From Morella rubra (lineage: Eukaryota; Streptophyta; Magnoliopsida; Fagales; Myricaceae), in NCBI GenBank assembly GCA_003952965.2, contig CM025853.1:22298832-22362831 (forward strand): a DNA stretch of 64,000 nt. Direction: 5' to 3'. The notes under the pieces are model-generated. The model was not told the origin of the DNA. It made no database searches and worked only from the letters and a program-made list of their open reading frames with translations. How positions within the stretch are numbered: position 1 is the stretch's first letter; each line of letters opens with the position of its first letter. The position numbers and the translations under genes are program-made. Shown piece after piece: positions 1 to 13,079 of this stretch.

Positions 1-1354
1 TCCCTCACTTTCTTCGCAACAACGTGGCCATAGGGACCATGGCCATCAAAAATGCCGCAAAATATTGTGTCTGTCTTTGAACCAAAATTCTGAAAAAACA
101 AAAAGGAAAAATGACAGAAAAGGGCATTACTTCAGTGTTAAAAATCTACTATATGAGAGAGCTGAACAATTACAAAATGAAATTCGGAACTATCAAAAGG
201 AGCAAATCTAGGGGGAAAACAGTAAGAAACAAAGCAGAAATGAACATTACAATTTCAACCCCATATGTTAAGACATGTCCGGGAAAAAAAAATTAACAGC
301 ATTTGTTCATAACTGCCACATCAGTTGTGATAGATTATAATTAATGCAGATAGGGGAGGGAGCAATGATAAAATTGTCAGATGCCTTACGAATAAAACGT
401 ATGAATACAAAACCTCACTAGAACAGATACGTAGACCTACTTTGGTTTCAAAACAATAACAAGTAAGAACGGCGGAGGAAGGGGAAGGGGGGGGGGTAAC
501 CAGAACAAAACTTAAAAACAACTTATATCTCATGGACAAGAGATAGTGAGGCGAAAATTTACAATCAAGACATGATCATCGGTCACCATAAGAAAAAAGG
601 AAATCCAGTGACGGAACATCCTTGATAACCAACTTATTTTATTTTTTATTTTTTATATATTAGTAAAGGAAATGGTCCTTGCTAACCAACTTATCTAACT
701 GTCCTGCTCGATTTTCTGTAGGAATTTGTTCACAGAATACATTAGAACACCATCCCATTCTGCTTCAGTTGGAATCCAGCATTCCAACTGGGTGACAGAC
801 ATAGCTAGAGTAGGGTAGTTGAGTACAAACTAAAAGTAATATGAACGAATTGGAGAACCACTATATAAATATAGCCATGGATAGAGACGATGGTAAAACA
901 CAAACTGTATTGTGAAACCCCCGAATCCTGTCTCGGTACTTTCATCTATAGCGGACTTTTCCCCTTCTAGACATGGACGCAAGTTATTACAACCCCATAT
1001 GCGATCCTCACACACATCGAAAGCAAATCCAGTTGTTTAAAGCAGTCAGGTGTATTAAGAAGGGCTAACCTCCCAAACAATCATAGCATCCTGGTTGACC
1101 CCCTTCTTGCCCTGCTTACTAAACAGGGATGCAACCTCGCTGGAGCCATTCGAGAACAACCTCCCCGGGACTTTACGCAGCCACATGTCCAACTTAGACT
1201 CGATGGAGGGGTTCCTCCTGATCTTCTTCCTGGGGCTTCCGCGCTTGCTGTTGTCCGAAGCTGATGCGGATGCCGACACAGCCGCTGCTGCCAGAGCATA
1301 CGGAAGGGCGCCGGAGCTGGCACCGGCCCCCTCCACCGAGAGGCACGATCCCAT
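1..1354 (-). CDS. Protein phosphatase 2C, N-terminal exons (partial, runs off the left edge)
   Basis: A Mn/Mg-dependent Ser/Thr phosphatase of the plant PP2C family; it removes phosphate from proteins in signalling. Exon 1 is 1354-1070 (95 codons) and exon 2 is 89-1, cut by the window edge. They are joined by a 980-bp phase-0 intron (GAG|GTTAGC to TTCAG|AATTTT). The N-terminus MGSCLS fits an N-myristoylation signal, then comes an Ala/Ser-rich and basic low-complexity stretch. The family signature QGKKGVNQDAMIVWE falls at residues 81-95, followed in exon 2 by NFGSKTDTIFCG and the metal-binding DGHGPYGH motif. The frame is open upstream to 1498, but the start at 1354 is preferred because of the myristoylation motif. 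The remaining catalytic domain lies outside the window. The family call is very secure; the exact paralogue is not known. Confidence 0.95.
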
Positions 1355-2360
1355 CCCTAGGGCTCTGACAATGTTCAGCAAGCACTCCAGCCCCACCGAA
1401 CACTCAGAGCCCCCTATTTCTACCACATGATCCGTCGTTAAGCGCTGGGCCGGGTTCGTTACCCCCGCCCTTTGCTTTTTCCTTGGTGCCACTGCCAAAT
1501 TATCGACAGCCTATCAAAGAATGGGACACAAAAATCGCATTTAGAAAACCAAACCAACAGAATCTGACACAAAACGTTTTTGTGGACACGGACAATTCAA
1601 CCCAACCCAATCCCCATGCAAACCGATCAAAGAAAATCAATCTCTATGGATAATTAATTAAAAAAGTTCAGAAGATAATGGATTTACAAGAGAGGGATGG
1701 GGAAATGACCATTCCAGCGTGGCCAAATTGGTGTTCTGCAAAGAGTCTCTGTTTTGCCTCAACTTTTTGCGATTCTGCCAATCAAAACAAACACAGAAGA
1801 AACGCGTTTTCAAGGACGGAGAAGACGAAATGAGAGACAGAGAGCCGAATCTGTGTGTTATTGAATCCGGAAGTAACGCTCAAGAAAATGGAAACTAAGC
1901 GCACACAAAAACTGACCAACCAAAGCAAAACAACAAGAGATCTCGTTCAAAGTCAGCAATTTCCAAACCTCCGATCAATTGCGCTCTTGTCTCTTGTCTC
2001 TCGACCCGATCCTTATCCCTTATTCCACGCCTTTAATCCGTTCTCCTTCTCCCGTTACAGTGACCTTTTTCTCCTGTTCATTTTTCTATCCCATCAAATC
2101 AACGGGCATAAGCGGGATTTCCAACGACCTGTCACTAGCGTCACAGCAGAAGACGTCACGGACATCCTGCTATCGGCGACTCGTTACGGGATTTACGGAC
2201 ACAGCTTTAGTGTCTCGCTGTTATCCAAGCAAGTTCTATAATAATACATTACGGATTATTCTATTTTGATTTTTTGCCTGAGCAATCTATTAGGAATTAG
2301 TTTCCTTAGTCTGACCGGTTTCTTATCCAGTTCGAGTGTAATACAATCTAAAAGCCCATT
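1355..2360 (-). promoter_or_regulatory. 5' UTR and promoter region of the PP2C gene
   Basis: This stretch lies upstream of the PP2C start on the minus strand. On that strand a pyrimidine-rich ATAATTTGGCAG just outside position 1493 could be an acceptor for a 5'-UTR intron, as is common in this family, but this is inference. An ACGT-core site (GACGTCACG at 2152-2160) is a plausible bZIP binding site. Open frames of about 100 codons on the + strand here have no family resemblance and are treated as chance. Confidence 0.5.
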
Positions 2361-2362
2361 TA

Positions 2363-2690
2363 GATTATTCAGCAAGAAAAAACAATCCAGGGACGATTAA
2401 CCTCCACCTATAGTCCACGTACTCTCTGAGCTGGTAGCCGGTAGGGACATTTCGGTCCGTTTCACAAACACAAAAAAGGCAGCCGATTTAGCCGGTGTGC
2501 CGAAAAAGAAATAGGGGCAGTGGACAAGTGGCTCAGGGGAAAGCTACCACTTTGAACCACATCGGATAACACGTTATGCCACGAAAAGTGATCGTGACCT
2601 ACACAGCATCCCCAACACGTCCCCCTGTTCTTATCCAACTGTTACACAGCCATTCGTACAATCTCTTGTTGGTTGAAAAAAAAAATCTTA
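2363..2690 (+). repeat. Direct repeat copy 1 (about 330 bp)
   Basis: This block recurs in the same orientation at 5246-5590 with only small indels and substitutions. Shared landmarks are ATTATTCAGC, AACAATCCAGGG, the GGTAGCCGGTAGGGACATTT stretch, and the end CAATCTCTTGTTGGTT. The second copy carries an extra GGTAGCC repetition. The last about 40 bp recur a third time at 10797-10835. No coding frame is seen. It is GC-richer than its surroundings and contains ACGT-core motifs, so it may be a duplicated promoter fragment. Confidence 0.85.
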
Positions 2691-5245
2691 GGATATTTTT
2701 AGTTGTGAAGTCGAAATTTTATAGATTATTAGGTAAAAGTTGATGAAAAATTTTAAACAAAGTTATAATTTTTTTTATTAGAGTTTGTAAAAATATAAAA
2801 AAAAATAATTTGTTATAATCCTTTTAATTAAGAATTTTGTGAAAAGTATAAAAATAGAAGGTTTGTTAGAATTTAAAAAAAAAAAATTAGAATTTATGTG
2901 AAAAGTTGTTGAAGGTTTATATAAAAATGTGTTTTATTTATGTAAAAAAAAATTGAAAAAAATTTAGTGTATTCATTTTGTGAATTGTTTTTGCAGTATT
3001 AATACTTTTGCAACAGTTTGACACTTGATATTAAAACTTTATAGTATGTATTTTACAAAATAACTAAACCACATTGCAATAAGGATAGTATTAGGTAAGT
3101 GCAGATCCTCTCTCATTTCTTCGTGATCATCTAATTTATTAGAGAAAAAATAAATATTATATGATATCTACTATATTAAATATTAATTATAAGAGGACCT
3201 ACAAACATTTAATAAATATTGTGTTAATGTCTCTTTGGCCATTTCAAACAATAAACTACTCGCAATTAGGACCCAAAATCACGCCTTATACATAGAAGTT
3301 GTCAAACTTATCGGCCTTCCAGTAATGTCCAGAACGTTCTAGCAGTTTTCATCTGTGGGGTGGGGACGGGACGGCTAATAATTCCTAGTAAAATATTTTC
3401 TTCCAATCATCTAGGAATTACGATGTTGGGTAGCAAATACTATAAGAAGTATTATACCCTAAAAATTATTATTCTAGATAATTGTTATTTAAACATTACA
3501 TATTTATATTTATCATATTAAGTAATATGTTGTAATATAAAATGTTATACGGTTATTATTGAATGACATTGTAGAAAATTCATGTCAATAGTTAATGAAT
3601 CAAAGGTCAGGAATATGACTTTTCGATTCCTTGTACACTTAATGTTCTGTTCTAAACTAAAGTACATATTTATATACAATAGACATATACTCGTTGTGCT
3701 TCTTTAAATAGGATGATGTACTTAGTCATCGAAATAGTGACCTTCAGCAAACAAGTAGGTGCACTGTAAGAGTACATGCACTGAACGAGATCAAATATGG
3801 ATATTTTTTGGAAGTGATCATTAATGTTGAGAAGGTATTCAGCACAATTTGTTTATGATATATTTAGACCTGAGAGGTTTGTGTATATTTGTTTATTGTG
3901 TACTTGTACTCTGACCAAGTCATTTAGTGATGATCTTTTTAGGTCAAATATTTAAACGTGGGTCTTATGCATGATAAATGAGTTTGTATAAATGTTCAAT
4001 AAAGAATCCATTAATCTCTTGTGAAATAGTATATTCAAGTATATATGTATAACATTGGACTGAGAAAAAGAAATCTCTGGCTAGAGGAATTTTGTAAAAA
4101 ATATTTTTCGAAATTAATATATAATATATATTTATTTGTGAAATTTTTTTGGAAATAATTTGAGAGTCTAACGAATTACATATTATAAACTTAAGAATTA
4201 TATGAGCTAGGGATTTTATCAGTGATAATATTCCGGCCATGTTAGCTCATATGAAATATAGTATGGTGGAAGGATAAATAAACGAATAATTGTTAACAAA
4301 AGGGATTTCACAAATCAATCTCAAATTCTCGTTGGTGAATTGTAATATGTTGATAACATGATTACAATTAGTAGAAGAATTGATATAAGGAGTTAATGGA
4401 AAAAGAGTTTTTCCATGTGATCCTACGGTCGAGATCTGAGATCCCTAACGATCTCACGCACTATCACAACTAGGGTTTTCATATATAATGATAACTATGA
4501 GATAGTCTATCATAATCATTAGTTTGAGAGTTGGCCATCAGAACTTAGAAAATCCTACAACTGTTGTGAGCGTGGAAAAGAAGGAGATAAAACATTTGGG
4601 CTGCTATTGTGAAATTCTTGAGATTGTGAGATCGACAAGAATTAAAAATTATTGAAGAATTCTTCGGAAAACAAAGAGAATTTATAAGTTAATTTTTTGT
4701 AATTATAACTTTCAAGAAGGCTGTTTTTGACTCAAGATTTGGTGGTCTTCGTATGTACCATATATGTTGTTCGTCTAACAAAGAAACGAGAAATTGGATA
4801 AAATAATTGCTACCGTATTCTATAATTTGAGCAATGAAATTGATTTGTGGAACCACAATTTAGTTTCTGCTGGAGGGAGTTCAGGGTAGTACTAATGACA
4901 GCTGAATTTATCAACAAATTTTTCATGCTATTGTCACCCCAATTATCTAATGAACGAATCATGGCATCTTATTAGTGGTTCAAACTTTAATGATTTGGTT
5001 TATGTAGTCATTAATATAATGCACATGGGTCCTTTCGTTCACACCTACGTTAATCCCTTGACTAAATATGCTGATATGTTAGTATTGTCTAAGTGTTTAA
5101 AAATGGACATATCAGCGTATTCTACCAAGAGATTAATAGAAGTGGAGGCAAAAAAACTCTCTTTCATCATATTGGTATTTTCAAAGACCGTTAGGGCTGA
5201 ACATTTTTACCGCCTAAACCAGCACCAACATTAGCATCGGCACTG
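2690..5245 (+). repeat. Repeat block, left arm of a large inverted pair
   Basis: The parts 2690-3433 and 4707-4930 match, in reverse complement, 8225-7443 and 7045-6760. Clear anchors are the stretch around ATTGCAATAAGGATAGTATT, the CAAACAATAAACTACTC segment near 3245, and the TTGATTTGTGGAACCAC segment near 4845. The AT-rich outer part resembles the 10835-11550 copy. A 1.27-kb insertion (3433-4707) separates the two homologous parts. No gene is recognisable. Confidence 0.7.
3433..4707. mobile_element. Degenerate LTR-like insertion
   Basis: The inverted partner at 6990-7045 lacks this stretch: there GGGTAGCAAGAACC is continuous, so 3433-4707 is an insertion. Its sequence resembles 23825-24775 plus 27315-27960. 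Both carry segments such as AAACAAGTRGGTKC, CTTGAGAGG, ATCCACTAGTCTCT and a later CTAGGGTTTT. It therefore belongs to a dispersed family, probably a Copia-type LTR. No long open frame, PBS or clear target-site duplication was found. Confidence 0.5.
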
Positions 5246-5590
5246 GATTATTCAGCCAAAAAAAACAATCCAGGGATGATTAACCTCCACCATAGTCCAC
5301 ACTCTCTGAGCCGGTGGCCGGTAGCCGGTAGCCGGTAGGGACATTTCGGTCGTTTCACAAACACAAAAAAGGCTGCCGATTTAGTCGGTGTACCGAAAAA
5401 GAAATAGGGATAGGGGCATTGGACAAGTGGCTCAGGGGAAAGCTACCCCTCTGAACCACATCGGATAACACGTGGTGTCACGTTATGCCACGAAAACTGA
5501 TCGTGGCCTATACAGCACCCCCGACACGTTCCCCCGTTCTTATCCAACTGTTCACAGCCTTTCCTACAATCTCTTGTTGGTTTTATAGGG
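5246..5590 (+). repeat. Direct repeat copy 2 (about 340 bp)
   Basis: Second copy of the block at 2363-2690, about 2.9 kb away in the same orientation. It differs by small indels, including an extra CACGTGGTGT insertion near 5470 and a run of three GGTAGCC-type units near 5315. Confidence 0.85.
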
Positions 5591-6759
5591 TTTTTTTTTT
5601 ATAAAAAAAAAAATTGTTTTTGACATTTTATTTAAAAAGGAATTTTCGTCATAATATTTATCCTTAAACAAAATGACAAATCTAAATAAATCTCCAAAGT
5701 CTTCATCCAATTATCATCAACCTATTTCTAGAAACTACTACCTTAGATCTACTCCTGCGAATTTCTGAATTAATATATATCCTTCATTAAATGATGATGT
5801 ATTCAAATGTTTTAAAAAATTCAGATAGAAATGATAACTATATAGTCAGTTGTTTAATTACTAAATTTACTAGTCAATTAAAGAATTGGTGGGATCAATA
5901 CCTATCTTAGACACATAAAAATAGAATTCTTTGATGCAGTCAAAACTGACCCCAATGGAGATACAATTCTTCAAAACAACCAACTCATTCCGTTGAAAAA
6001 ATTGTTGAATCATGTAACCTGCTGAACATGTCTTCTTCTTTTCTTTTTTTTCAAAAAAAAAGAAAAGAATTAGGTATCAAATCCGTTGGTAAAAATTTTT
6101 ATTATGGATTCTTCATTCCAATTCATTATATTTCTGTATCTTCAGAGAGATTTGGGGTGTTTACCGACTTAGTCAAAGTCATTGAGGCAATATTCGATTC
6201 TAATTTCAATTTTTTCAGAATTCAGATTTTGTCTCTAACTGCAAATTTGACGCGTGCTTAATGTTATCGAGTATGACTTTTGGCTCCATTAATATGTACA
6301 CGGTAAAATTAAATAAAGATCTAATTTCTTATATTAAATAAAACCGAATATTATCTATCTGTGATGCTTTTGAAGAATAGGAACTTCTCGAAAAGCAATT
6401 AAGACTGCCAATGAACACTTTTTTTTTCTTTATTAAAATCACTATTTATACTCGTTAACGAAACTGTAAGAGAGTAAAGTACAAAGCAATGAAAAACAGA
6501 AAATAAAGTCTAAGGAGAATCTGCCGCCTCATAGAGCAAACAAAGATCAGAAAAATTGCTCAAAAAAATAGGAAATGCCTTCTAGAGCAATTCTGGAGGT
6601 GGCTCATTGAGTTAGGTGGTGCGCAATAAAATTTGCACTGAGTTTTGCCAATGATTACCTTAACTGTTATATTTTCACTACTTCATTTCTTAAAACCTAT
6701 TTTCTACTTGTCCAATTAACATAATATAAGAAGCAACGGTTCCTTCATTTTGCTTTTAG
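5591..6759. other. AT-rich spacer, no gene seen
   Basis: This is the loop between the two inverted arms. It has several homopolymer A/T runs and short frames without family resemblance (a 77-codon frame at 6028-6261 is not recognisable). Confidence 0.5.
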
Positions 6760-8225
6760 TTACGATGGCATGAAAAAATTGTTGATAAATTCAAAAATAA
6801 AATCAGCTGTCAGTAGTACTACCCAGAACTCCCTCTGGCAGAAACTAAATTGTGGTTCCACAAATCAATTTCATTGCTCAAAATTATAGAATGCGGTAAC
6901 AATTATTTTATCCAATTTCCCATTTCTTTACGAGATGAACAACGTCCTATATGGAAAATACTAAGACCACCCAAATCTTGAGTTAAAAAGACTTTTTAAG
7001 GTTCTTGCTACCCACCATCGTAATTCCCAGATGTTTGGAAGAAAATAGGAGTAAATATATTTTTCACTCACAAATTATTATAGATTTTATATTTTGCATC
7101 ATAAACTACTACTTTTAGTACATTTCACACTCTAACTATCAATATTTGATATTTTGTATCTTCTGTCAAATTTTTAGACTAAAAAGACGATAATGACTTT
7201 GACTCACTTTGTATATATATATATATATATATATTAAAGGTATTGTTGTAAATTCATTAAATTTTTTGGAGTATTATTATCTAAAGTAAAGTGTACAGTG
7301 TAAAGTGTAAAGTGTCTAAAAATTTGACAAAATGTGTAAAGTATTTAAGATTGATAGTTAAAAGGGTGAAATGTAACAAAAATGATAATTTATGATACAA
7401 AATATAAGTCATAGTAGTTTTAGGATGAAAATTTGTATTTATCCCAACAACAATTTTTATTAAGAATTATTAGCCATCCCGTCCCGTCCCCCCAAGATGA
7501 AAACTGCTACAATGTTCTGGACATTACTAGAAGGCTAATAAGTTTGACAACATCCATATGGATATCATGACCTTATAAGGCGTGATTTTGGTTCCTAATT
7601 GAGAGTAGTTTATTGTTTGAAATGGACAAACAGACACAACACAATATTTATTTTATATAGTAGATATTTAATTTTTATTAGAGCTAGTAAAAGATAGAAA
7701 GAGATTATCTGTTATAATTTTTTAATAAAAAATATTAGAATTTCGTGAACAAATATATAAATAAAAGATTTGTTGATTTTTTTTTTAAAAAATAGTTATT
7801 AAAATTTATGTGAAAATTTATTATATTATCTCAAAGAAAAAAAAAGACAAAAAAATGAAAAATAATAACTTTAACAATACGAAAAAGAAACTATATTCGT
7901 TTGCAAAAGTATTCTAAAATACAATAGGATTTAACAAATGTATAAAACGAACATCCAAAATCTCAAAAATTCATACACAAACACTAATACTTTTTATATA
8001 ATCTCCAATAACTTTTTACAAAAACTCAAATACCTTTTAAAAAAAAATTATAACAAATATTCTCTCCGTACTTTTTCACCTAATTCTAATACTCTAAACA
8101 ATTACATCAATTCATCTCTCTCTACAATTTTTTAAAAATTTCAAAAAAAATTAAATATTTTAAAATTTTTCACCAACTTCTACACAGAAACTTGTAAAAT
8201 TTCAATGCGCTAGATATTCACAATT
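6760..8225 (-). repeat. Repeat block, right arm of the inverted pair
   Basis: This is the reverse complement of the left arm (6760-7045 matches 4930-4707 and 3433-3400; 7443-7640 matches 3390-3225; 7640-8225 matches the AT-rich 2690-3060 part). It lacks the LTR-like insertion of the left arm but carries its own MITE (7050-7443). Confidence 0.7.
7050..7443. mobile_element. MITE with about 130-bp terminal inverted repeats
   Basis: The left end runs from GTAAATATATTTTTCACTC through ATTTTGCATCATAAACTACT to TGTCAAATTTTTAGAC. The right end repeats the same series in reverse complement, with the order reversed. A (TA)n tract lies in the middle. It is absent from the homologous site of the other repeat arm, which confirms insertion. 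Related elements occur near 19385, 21370, 31870, 35535, 35810 and 40490. Confidence 0.75.
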
Positions 8226-8427
8226 ATATTCAAATACTATTTAATTTCTTCCAAGGGCATAGTGTACAGCACGTGTATATGTAGGTAATCAGCTTGGATA
8301 CATTAATGCTTGTGATATTCGTTTTGGAAAATGAGCCAAGGGAGATGCAGTTGTCTTGTTCGTCGAGTTGACGTCCTTACAAAACCCACCAATTTCGGCG
8401 GTCAAACTTCAAGTGAACATTTAAATT

Positions 8428-10790
8428 TAGAAGGGAAAATTTATATTTTCCCACACGATTTTGAAGAAGTCAGAGAGTTTCTAAATCAATTTCGGGTGTT
8501 AGTATAGTAGGTGCGTGCAGGTACTAAGTTAGGATTTATCTTTAAAGGAACATCAAATATAATTTTTGCTTAATTTTTTTTTTTTCACCGAGTATCCGGA
8601 TTAATTTATGAGTATCTCGATTAATTTCAAGCCTTCAAAATTTTATTATAATCAAAATAAGCATAGTTAAAGTGTAACAACATATATACTCTAAAACTTG
8701 AAAAAAAATTATAAACTTCTCATAATTATACTAATTGAACCGAATGTTCCTTTAGTGAGTAAAAATCATCAATTATTATATAAGTACCAAAGTTTTGTGC
8801 CCATCGAATATAATCAAAAGTTTAAAATTTTCAGAATAAAAGCTAATAAATTAATGACAAAAGCACAAAGCAATATTAAAATCTAGCCAAATTAATATAG
8901 GCATGCACAAATAACATAGCAATAATATTTTATTTAGACAATAATAATGAAATGTTAACTTCGAAGAGAAAATTTTTTTGCATGCAAAGCAAAAGTTTGA
9001 GAATGAATTTTACGATTTTCTATAGATGAGGTAAAATAGAGAGAGAGAGAGAAACCATTGAGAGAAAATCTGAAGAATAAGAGTGTAAATCCTGAGAGTC
9101 AGTAAGTGAGAGAGAAAGGAGAAAAGAATTTTAGAAAGGAGACACACTCTTAGTATTTTTTTCTTTTAAAAATTGGGAGGCTCACTTATAAAGTAGTTGT
9201 TCACTCTCTCAAGTTCTCTATTCCTCTTAGTCTTTTTCTCTAACAAATTTTTGGGGGCCATTACAAAGATTACTACCAAATTTGCCCTTGCATTAAAAAA
9301 AATTACGAATTTTGTGGGGCTAGGCCCCGTAGCTTAGTCCTTCAGTGACGGGATTGCTAGAATTCAGGTAGTTACCGGACCGGAATCGGATGCCAAAATA
9401 GGCATCCGGTTCTTATCGGTACCGAGGTCGGAATTTCAAATTTTGGCTTCGGTAATACTGTTACCCTACCCTACTTCGGTACTTGGCTAAGGTGATTTAA
9501 TTGAAATTTTTTTCACTCAATTACAACTCACCATGTGTCATAAAATAAAAAATAAAAAAACTATAGATTAAATTAAATTAAATTAAAATTCAGGAAGCAA
9601 GTTGTGATTGGGGAAAAAATATTTCCTTTAAATCACCTTAAGAGAGTAATTGGGGTGAGTGGCCTACTATACTAACAACCCAAATTTAATGAATTTTAAG
9701 ATTTTTTTTTAAAAACTCAATGATCTTTTTAAAAATCCCGTCAAAACACTGTGAGTAAATATAAAAATTTTCAATTTAAAAAAGTAAATTCTAGTCATTA
9801 GTAAGTTCAGAAATTGAACTCAAACTTCAAATTAACTTCAAGTGCATTGAACTCAAATTAGTAAGTTTAGGAATTTATAGAGACCAAATGGGTCTTCAAA
9901 ATAATTATGAAAGTTTTATCCTAAGTAGTTCAATATGTTACTAATTGACAACCCACCCACTAAAGTAGCTCGATCAAAGATAGTATTTGATAGAACAACT
10001 ATTGCTGTCTTGTCTTATCTTGGAATATTGTTTCCAAATTACGGATGTATTTTAATGTCTCCCTACGTGCTTTCCATTAAAGCCGGTTGAGTAAATGTAA
10101 TTTTTTTTTTTAATCAGGACATCTAATCTTATTAAAAAATAAATCTGGGGTATCAGTCCCCTCATACAACCATGACAAAATAAGAAAATGTTCAATACTA
10201 CAAAGATTGCCTTCTAAAATCAACTCAATGGTAGCCCAACGAATTAACTGGTGTACCGGCTCATTTACATCACGATGAATATTCTAATAATTACGAGAAG
10301 AAAGACACGATTCTAAGAAGATCTCTCTTTTATGACATATTGTCGTTATAAGTCGCCCACAATTAGATTTCTACGTAGTAATCCAATTGTTTATTGTGAT
10401 TTAATCAAGTCGGGAATATGGGACGTACGGATTCGATGTCGTAAACGTGTATGCTAGTTGTCAATCAGTTTGTTTTCCAACCCCGAGCGATCCCTCTGGA
10501 ATTTTTCGACCATGTGATGCATGCAACTAGCGAATGCAGAACCCCAGGGAGATCGATTTGTCAAAAATAAGATGCGTATTCCCTTCCCACATGATAAACT
10601 TGCGAAAAAGAAGAAGAAAATTTGGTATTATAAGTCTAATCGTTTTAGAAAAGAGAGTCAGACAGAGAACATGTTTAACGTACAGCTCCATTAAAGCGGG
10701 TCTCTAGCTATCGTATTATCCTCTGCAATTTTTCTCGTTTTACATTACTTTCTATGAACTACGTGAGCGTATGTACGAAATAAACCACGT
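8428..10790 (+). repeat. Segmental duplication, copy L
   Basis: Homologous in order and orientation to 13868-15110. Anchors are CCCACACGATTTTGAA, GTAATTGGGSTGAGTGGCCT, ACTAATTGACAACCCACCC, TACGGATTCGATGTCGTAAA, GACCATGTGATGCATGCAAC and CATTAAAGCGGGTCTCTA. Copy L holds extra DNA between about 8500 and 9480, including a GA-rich stretch near 9035-9120 and a segment with CCGGAATCGGATGCC-type words. Its right end joins the 10797 repeat abruptly, so this copy is cut from the gene that copy R still flanks. Confidence 0.8.
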
Positions 10791-10796
10791 ATAATG

Positions 10797-11550
10797 TTTA
10801 CAGCCTTTCGTACAATGTCTTGTTGGTTCTTTTAAAAAATCTTACGATTTTTGGCAAAGTTGTTACACGTAGTTGGAGTTTTATAAGTTTTTGTACAAAA
10901 TTTGATAAATTTTTTTAAAATATTTAATTTTTAACGGAATTTAAAAAAAAAAATAGAGAAAGATAATTTAATATAATTTTTTTATTATTTGAGTTTGGTA
11001 AAAAAAATATAAAGAGGGAAGATTTATTGATTTTATTAAAAAATTAATTATTAAAATTTGTGTGAAAAGTTATTAAAATTTGTGTAAAAAGATACTGTTA
11101 ATATTTATTTAAAATTTTTTAAAATTTTGAATGTTTATTTTCTATTTTTTTTTTACATTCAAAATATTTTAGAATACTTTTACAAGAGCTGGACACTTTA
11201 TATTACAATATTTTCAGTTTATATTATGTATTTTAGGAAATAACTAAACCCCGTGGGCCGTGGCAATAAGGATAGTATTAGGCAAGTGCATATCCTCTTT
11301 AATTTGTCTGTGATAATCTAATTTATTGGAGAAAAAATAAATATTATGTGATACTTCTTATATTAAATATTGTGCGTGTCAATTATCAAAATTCTTACCC
11401 TTGAATATTGTGTATGTTTCTTTCTCCATTTCAAACAATAAACTACTCTTAATTAGGACCAAAAATCAGGCCGGTCAAATCTATGGAAGTTGTAACACTT
11501 GTCAGCCCGTCTAGTAACGTCCAGAGGTTTTCACAGGGGGAGGGGGTGTA
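10797..11550 (+). repeat. Third copy of the repeat block
   Basis: It starts with the tail of the direct repeat (CAGCCTTTCGTACAATGTCT) and continues with the same AT-rich block as 2690-3400, up to the CAATAAACTACTC and CTAGTAACGTCCAGA segments. Confidence 0.75.
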
Positions 11551-12029
11551 ATAATATAATTTAACAATATAATTATGCAAATGTTTACTTACAACAAATA
11601 GGTACTCGTTTACATAAAATTCAACATCTTATCAAACTCCCCTCAATTAGTCATTATGCTTCTAAAGCCAATCAAAGCGATTCTCCTTACTGACCCTCCT
11701 AAACCCAAAATTATTCGAATCCACATCTCCAATGACAGCTACAAAGGCACCCCTCTTTCATAACTCTTGGACTTTCTAAAATGCCTCCATTTTCTTCAAA
11801 AAAAAAAATACTGAAAAAGCTGAAACCGTAATTGAGAAAATAAACGACGCACTTTCAATTGAAAATTCTTCGACTTCAAACACATTTGACTTGTTTTCAA
11901 GTATTTAACAAGTATTTAAAAATAAGGTCAAAGTAATTTTTTTTTTTAAGTTAATCATAAAGTTCTATTATTTTTCAGAAAACAAATTCGGCTTAAATTT
12001 TCCTTAAACCAATTTGTTTTTGGAGAGAA
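11551..12029. other. AT-rich intergenic DNA, nothing recognised
   Basis: No coding frame, repeat pair or structural signal that I can support. Confidence 0.4.
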
Positions 12030-12480
12030 CATCATTATACACCCCTATTTTATTCCAAAATATTTTATTCTACCACATATGTTTCAAAAATAATCAATCC
12101 TTGCATTTTATATGATTTGACTGTTAAATTATATATAAAATGACCGAAATGTCTTTCCAAGATAAAATTACTAAAAATATTAAAAAATTCATTAAAAATA
12201 TATATAAATAAAAAGTAATGCTTTTTAAATAAACATATTGAAACTAGATTTTATTAATATATTTCTTGATTTCTTGATTTATTTATTTTTTTAAAATTAT
12301 CTTGGAGGGACATTTCGATCAATTCATATCACTTTTCATGTGACTTAATTGCCAAATCAAATAGAAGGCGATGATTGCTTGTTTTTGAAATATATGGGGC
12401 GCCGTAATTAGACATTTTTGAACTTGAGAGGAGTTGCTTAAATTTTGCCCAAAAATAAGGGGCCTGATGTTTCCCCATTT
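12030..12480. mobile_element. MITE-like element
   Basis: It resembles 41160-41590: both begin near GAACATCATWWTA, carry a TTTGACYGTTAAAT segment, a GGGACATTT(C/T)GATCA segment and end near the ATGTTTCCCC word. The two ends are partly complementary. No coding capacity. Confidence 0.55.
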
Positions 12481-13079
12481 TTTTTCTTTTCTCTCCTTAC
12501 TTTTTAGGTTTGTGCGACCTCCCTCTCTAACCTCAGTCTCTCACACGATTCCCTCTTGATACAATAACTAGATTTTTCACTTGCTTTCTCAAATGACAAT
12601 TAATCTCTTAATTTTTTTTTTAATTTTGTGCATGCTGAAAAGATCAAATCCAGAAAAGTCAAAATCAAACTTCACATACGCATAAAGTCAAAGCTGAAGA
12701 AAATGTCAACTTCAGATTCCATATGAGTCTTTGATTGAAGAATTTTTTGAATTTGAAGGATGCATATGATTGTTTTATATTGTTTAAAATTAAATTTTGA
12801 TGGATGAGGTTTTATTTCATGTGGAGCCTAATTATTTAATCCATAGCATGTATTATATTTTTTTATGCAAATATATAAATCATTAAGCATGTCAAACATC
12901 ACAAAATATTTTTAAAAGAATAACCAAACACTTGGGTTCGTTTGTTTGCTTGTAAAATTATTATTTTAGTAAAAAACTTTTCATTGAAACGTTTTCAAGA
13001 AAACTTAACTTTCTTTTACAATGTTTGGTTTGATGTTTAACACACTTAATAATTTATGTATTTACATAAAAAGGCTTAA

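Noticed and set aside
1355..1498. 48-codon N-terminal extension of the PP2C protein
   Set aside because: The frame is open, but starting there would bury the MGSCLS myristoylation motif that the family uses at its N-terminus.
1855..2241. 128-codon + strand open frame
   Set aside because: It lies in the PP2C promoter, has no family resemblance, and overlaps other frames of similar length.
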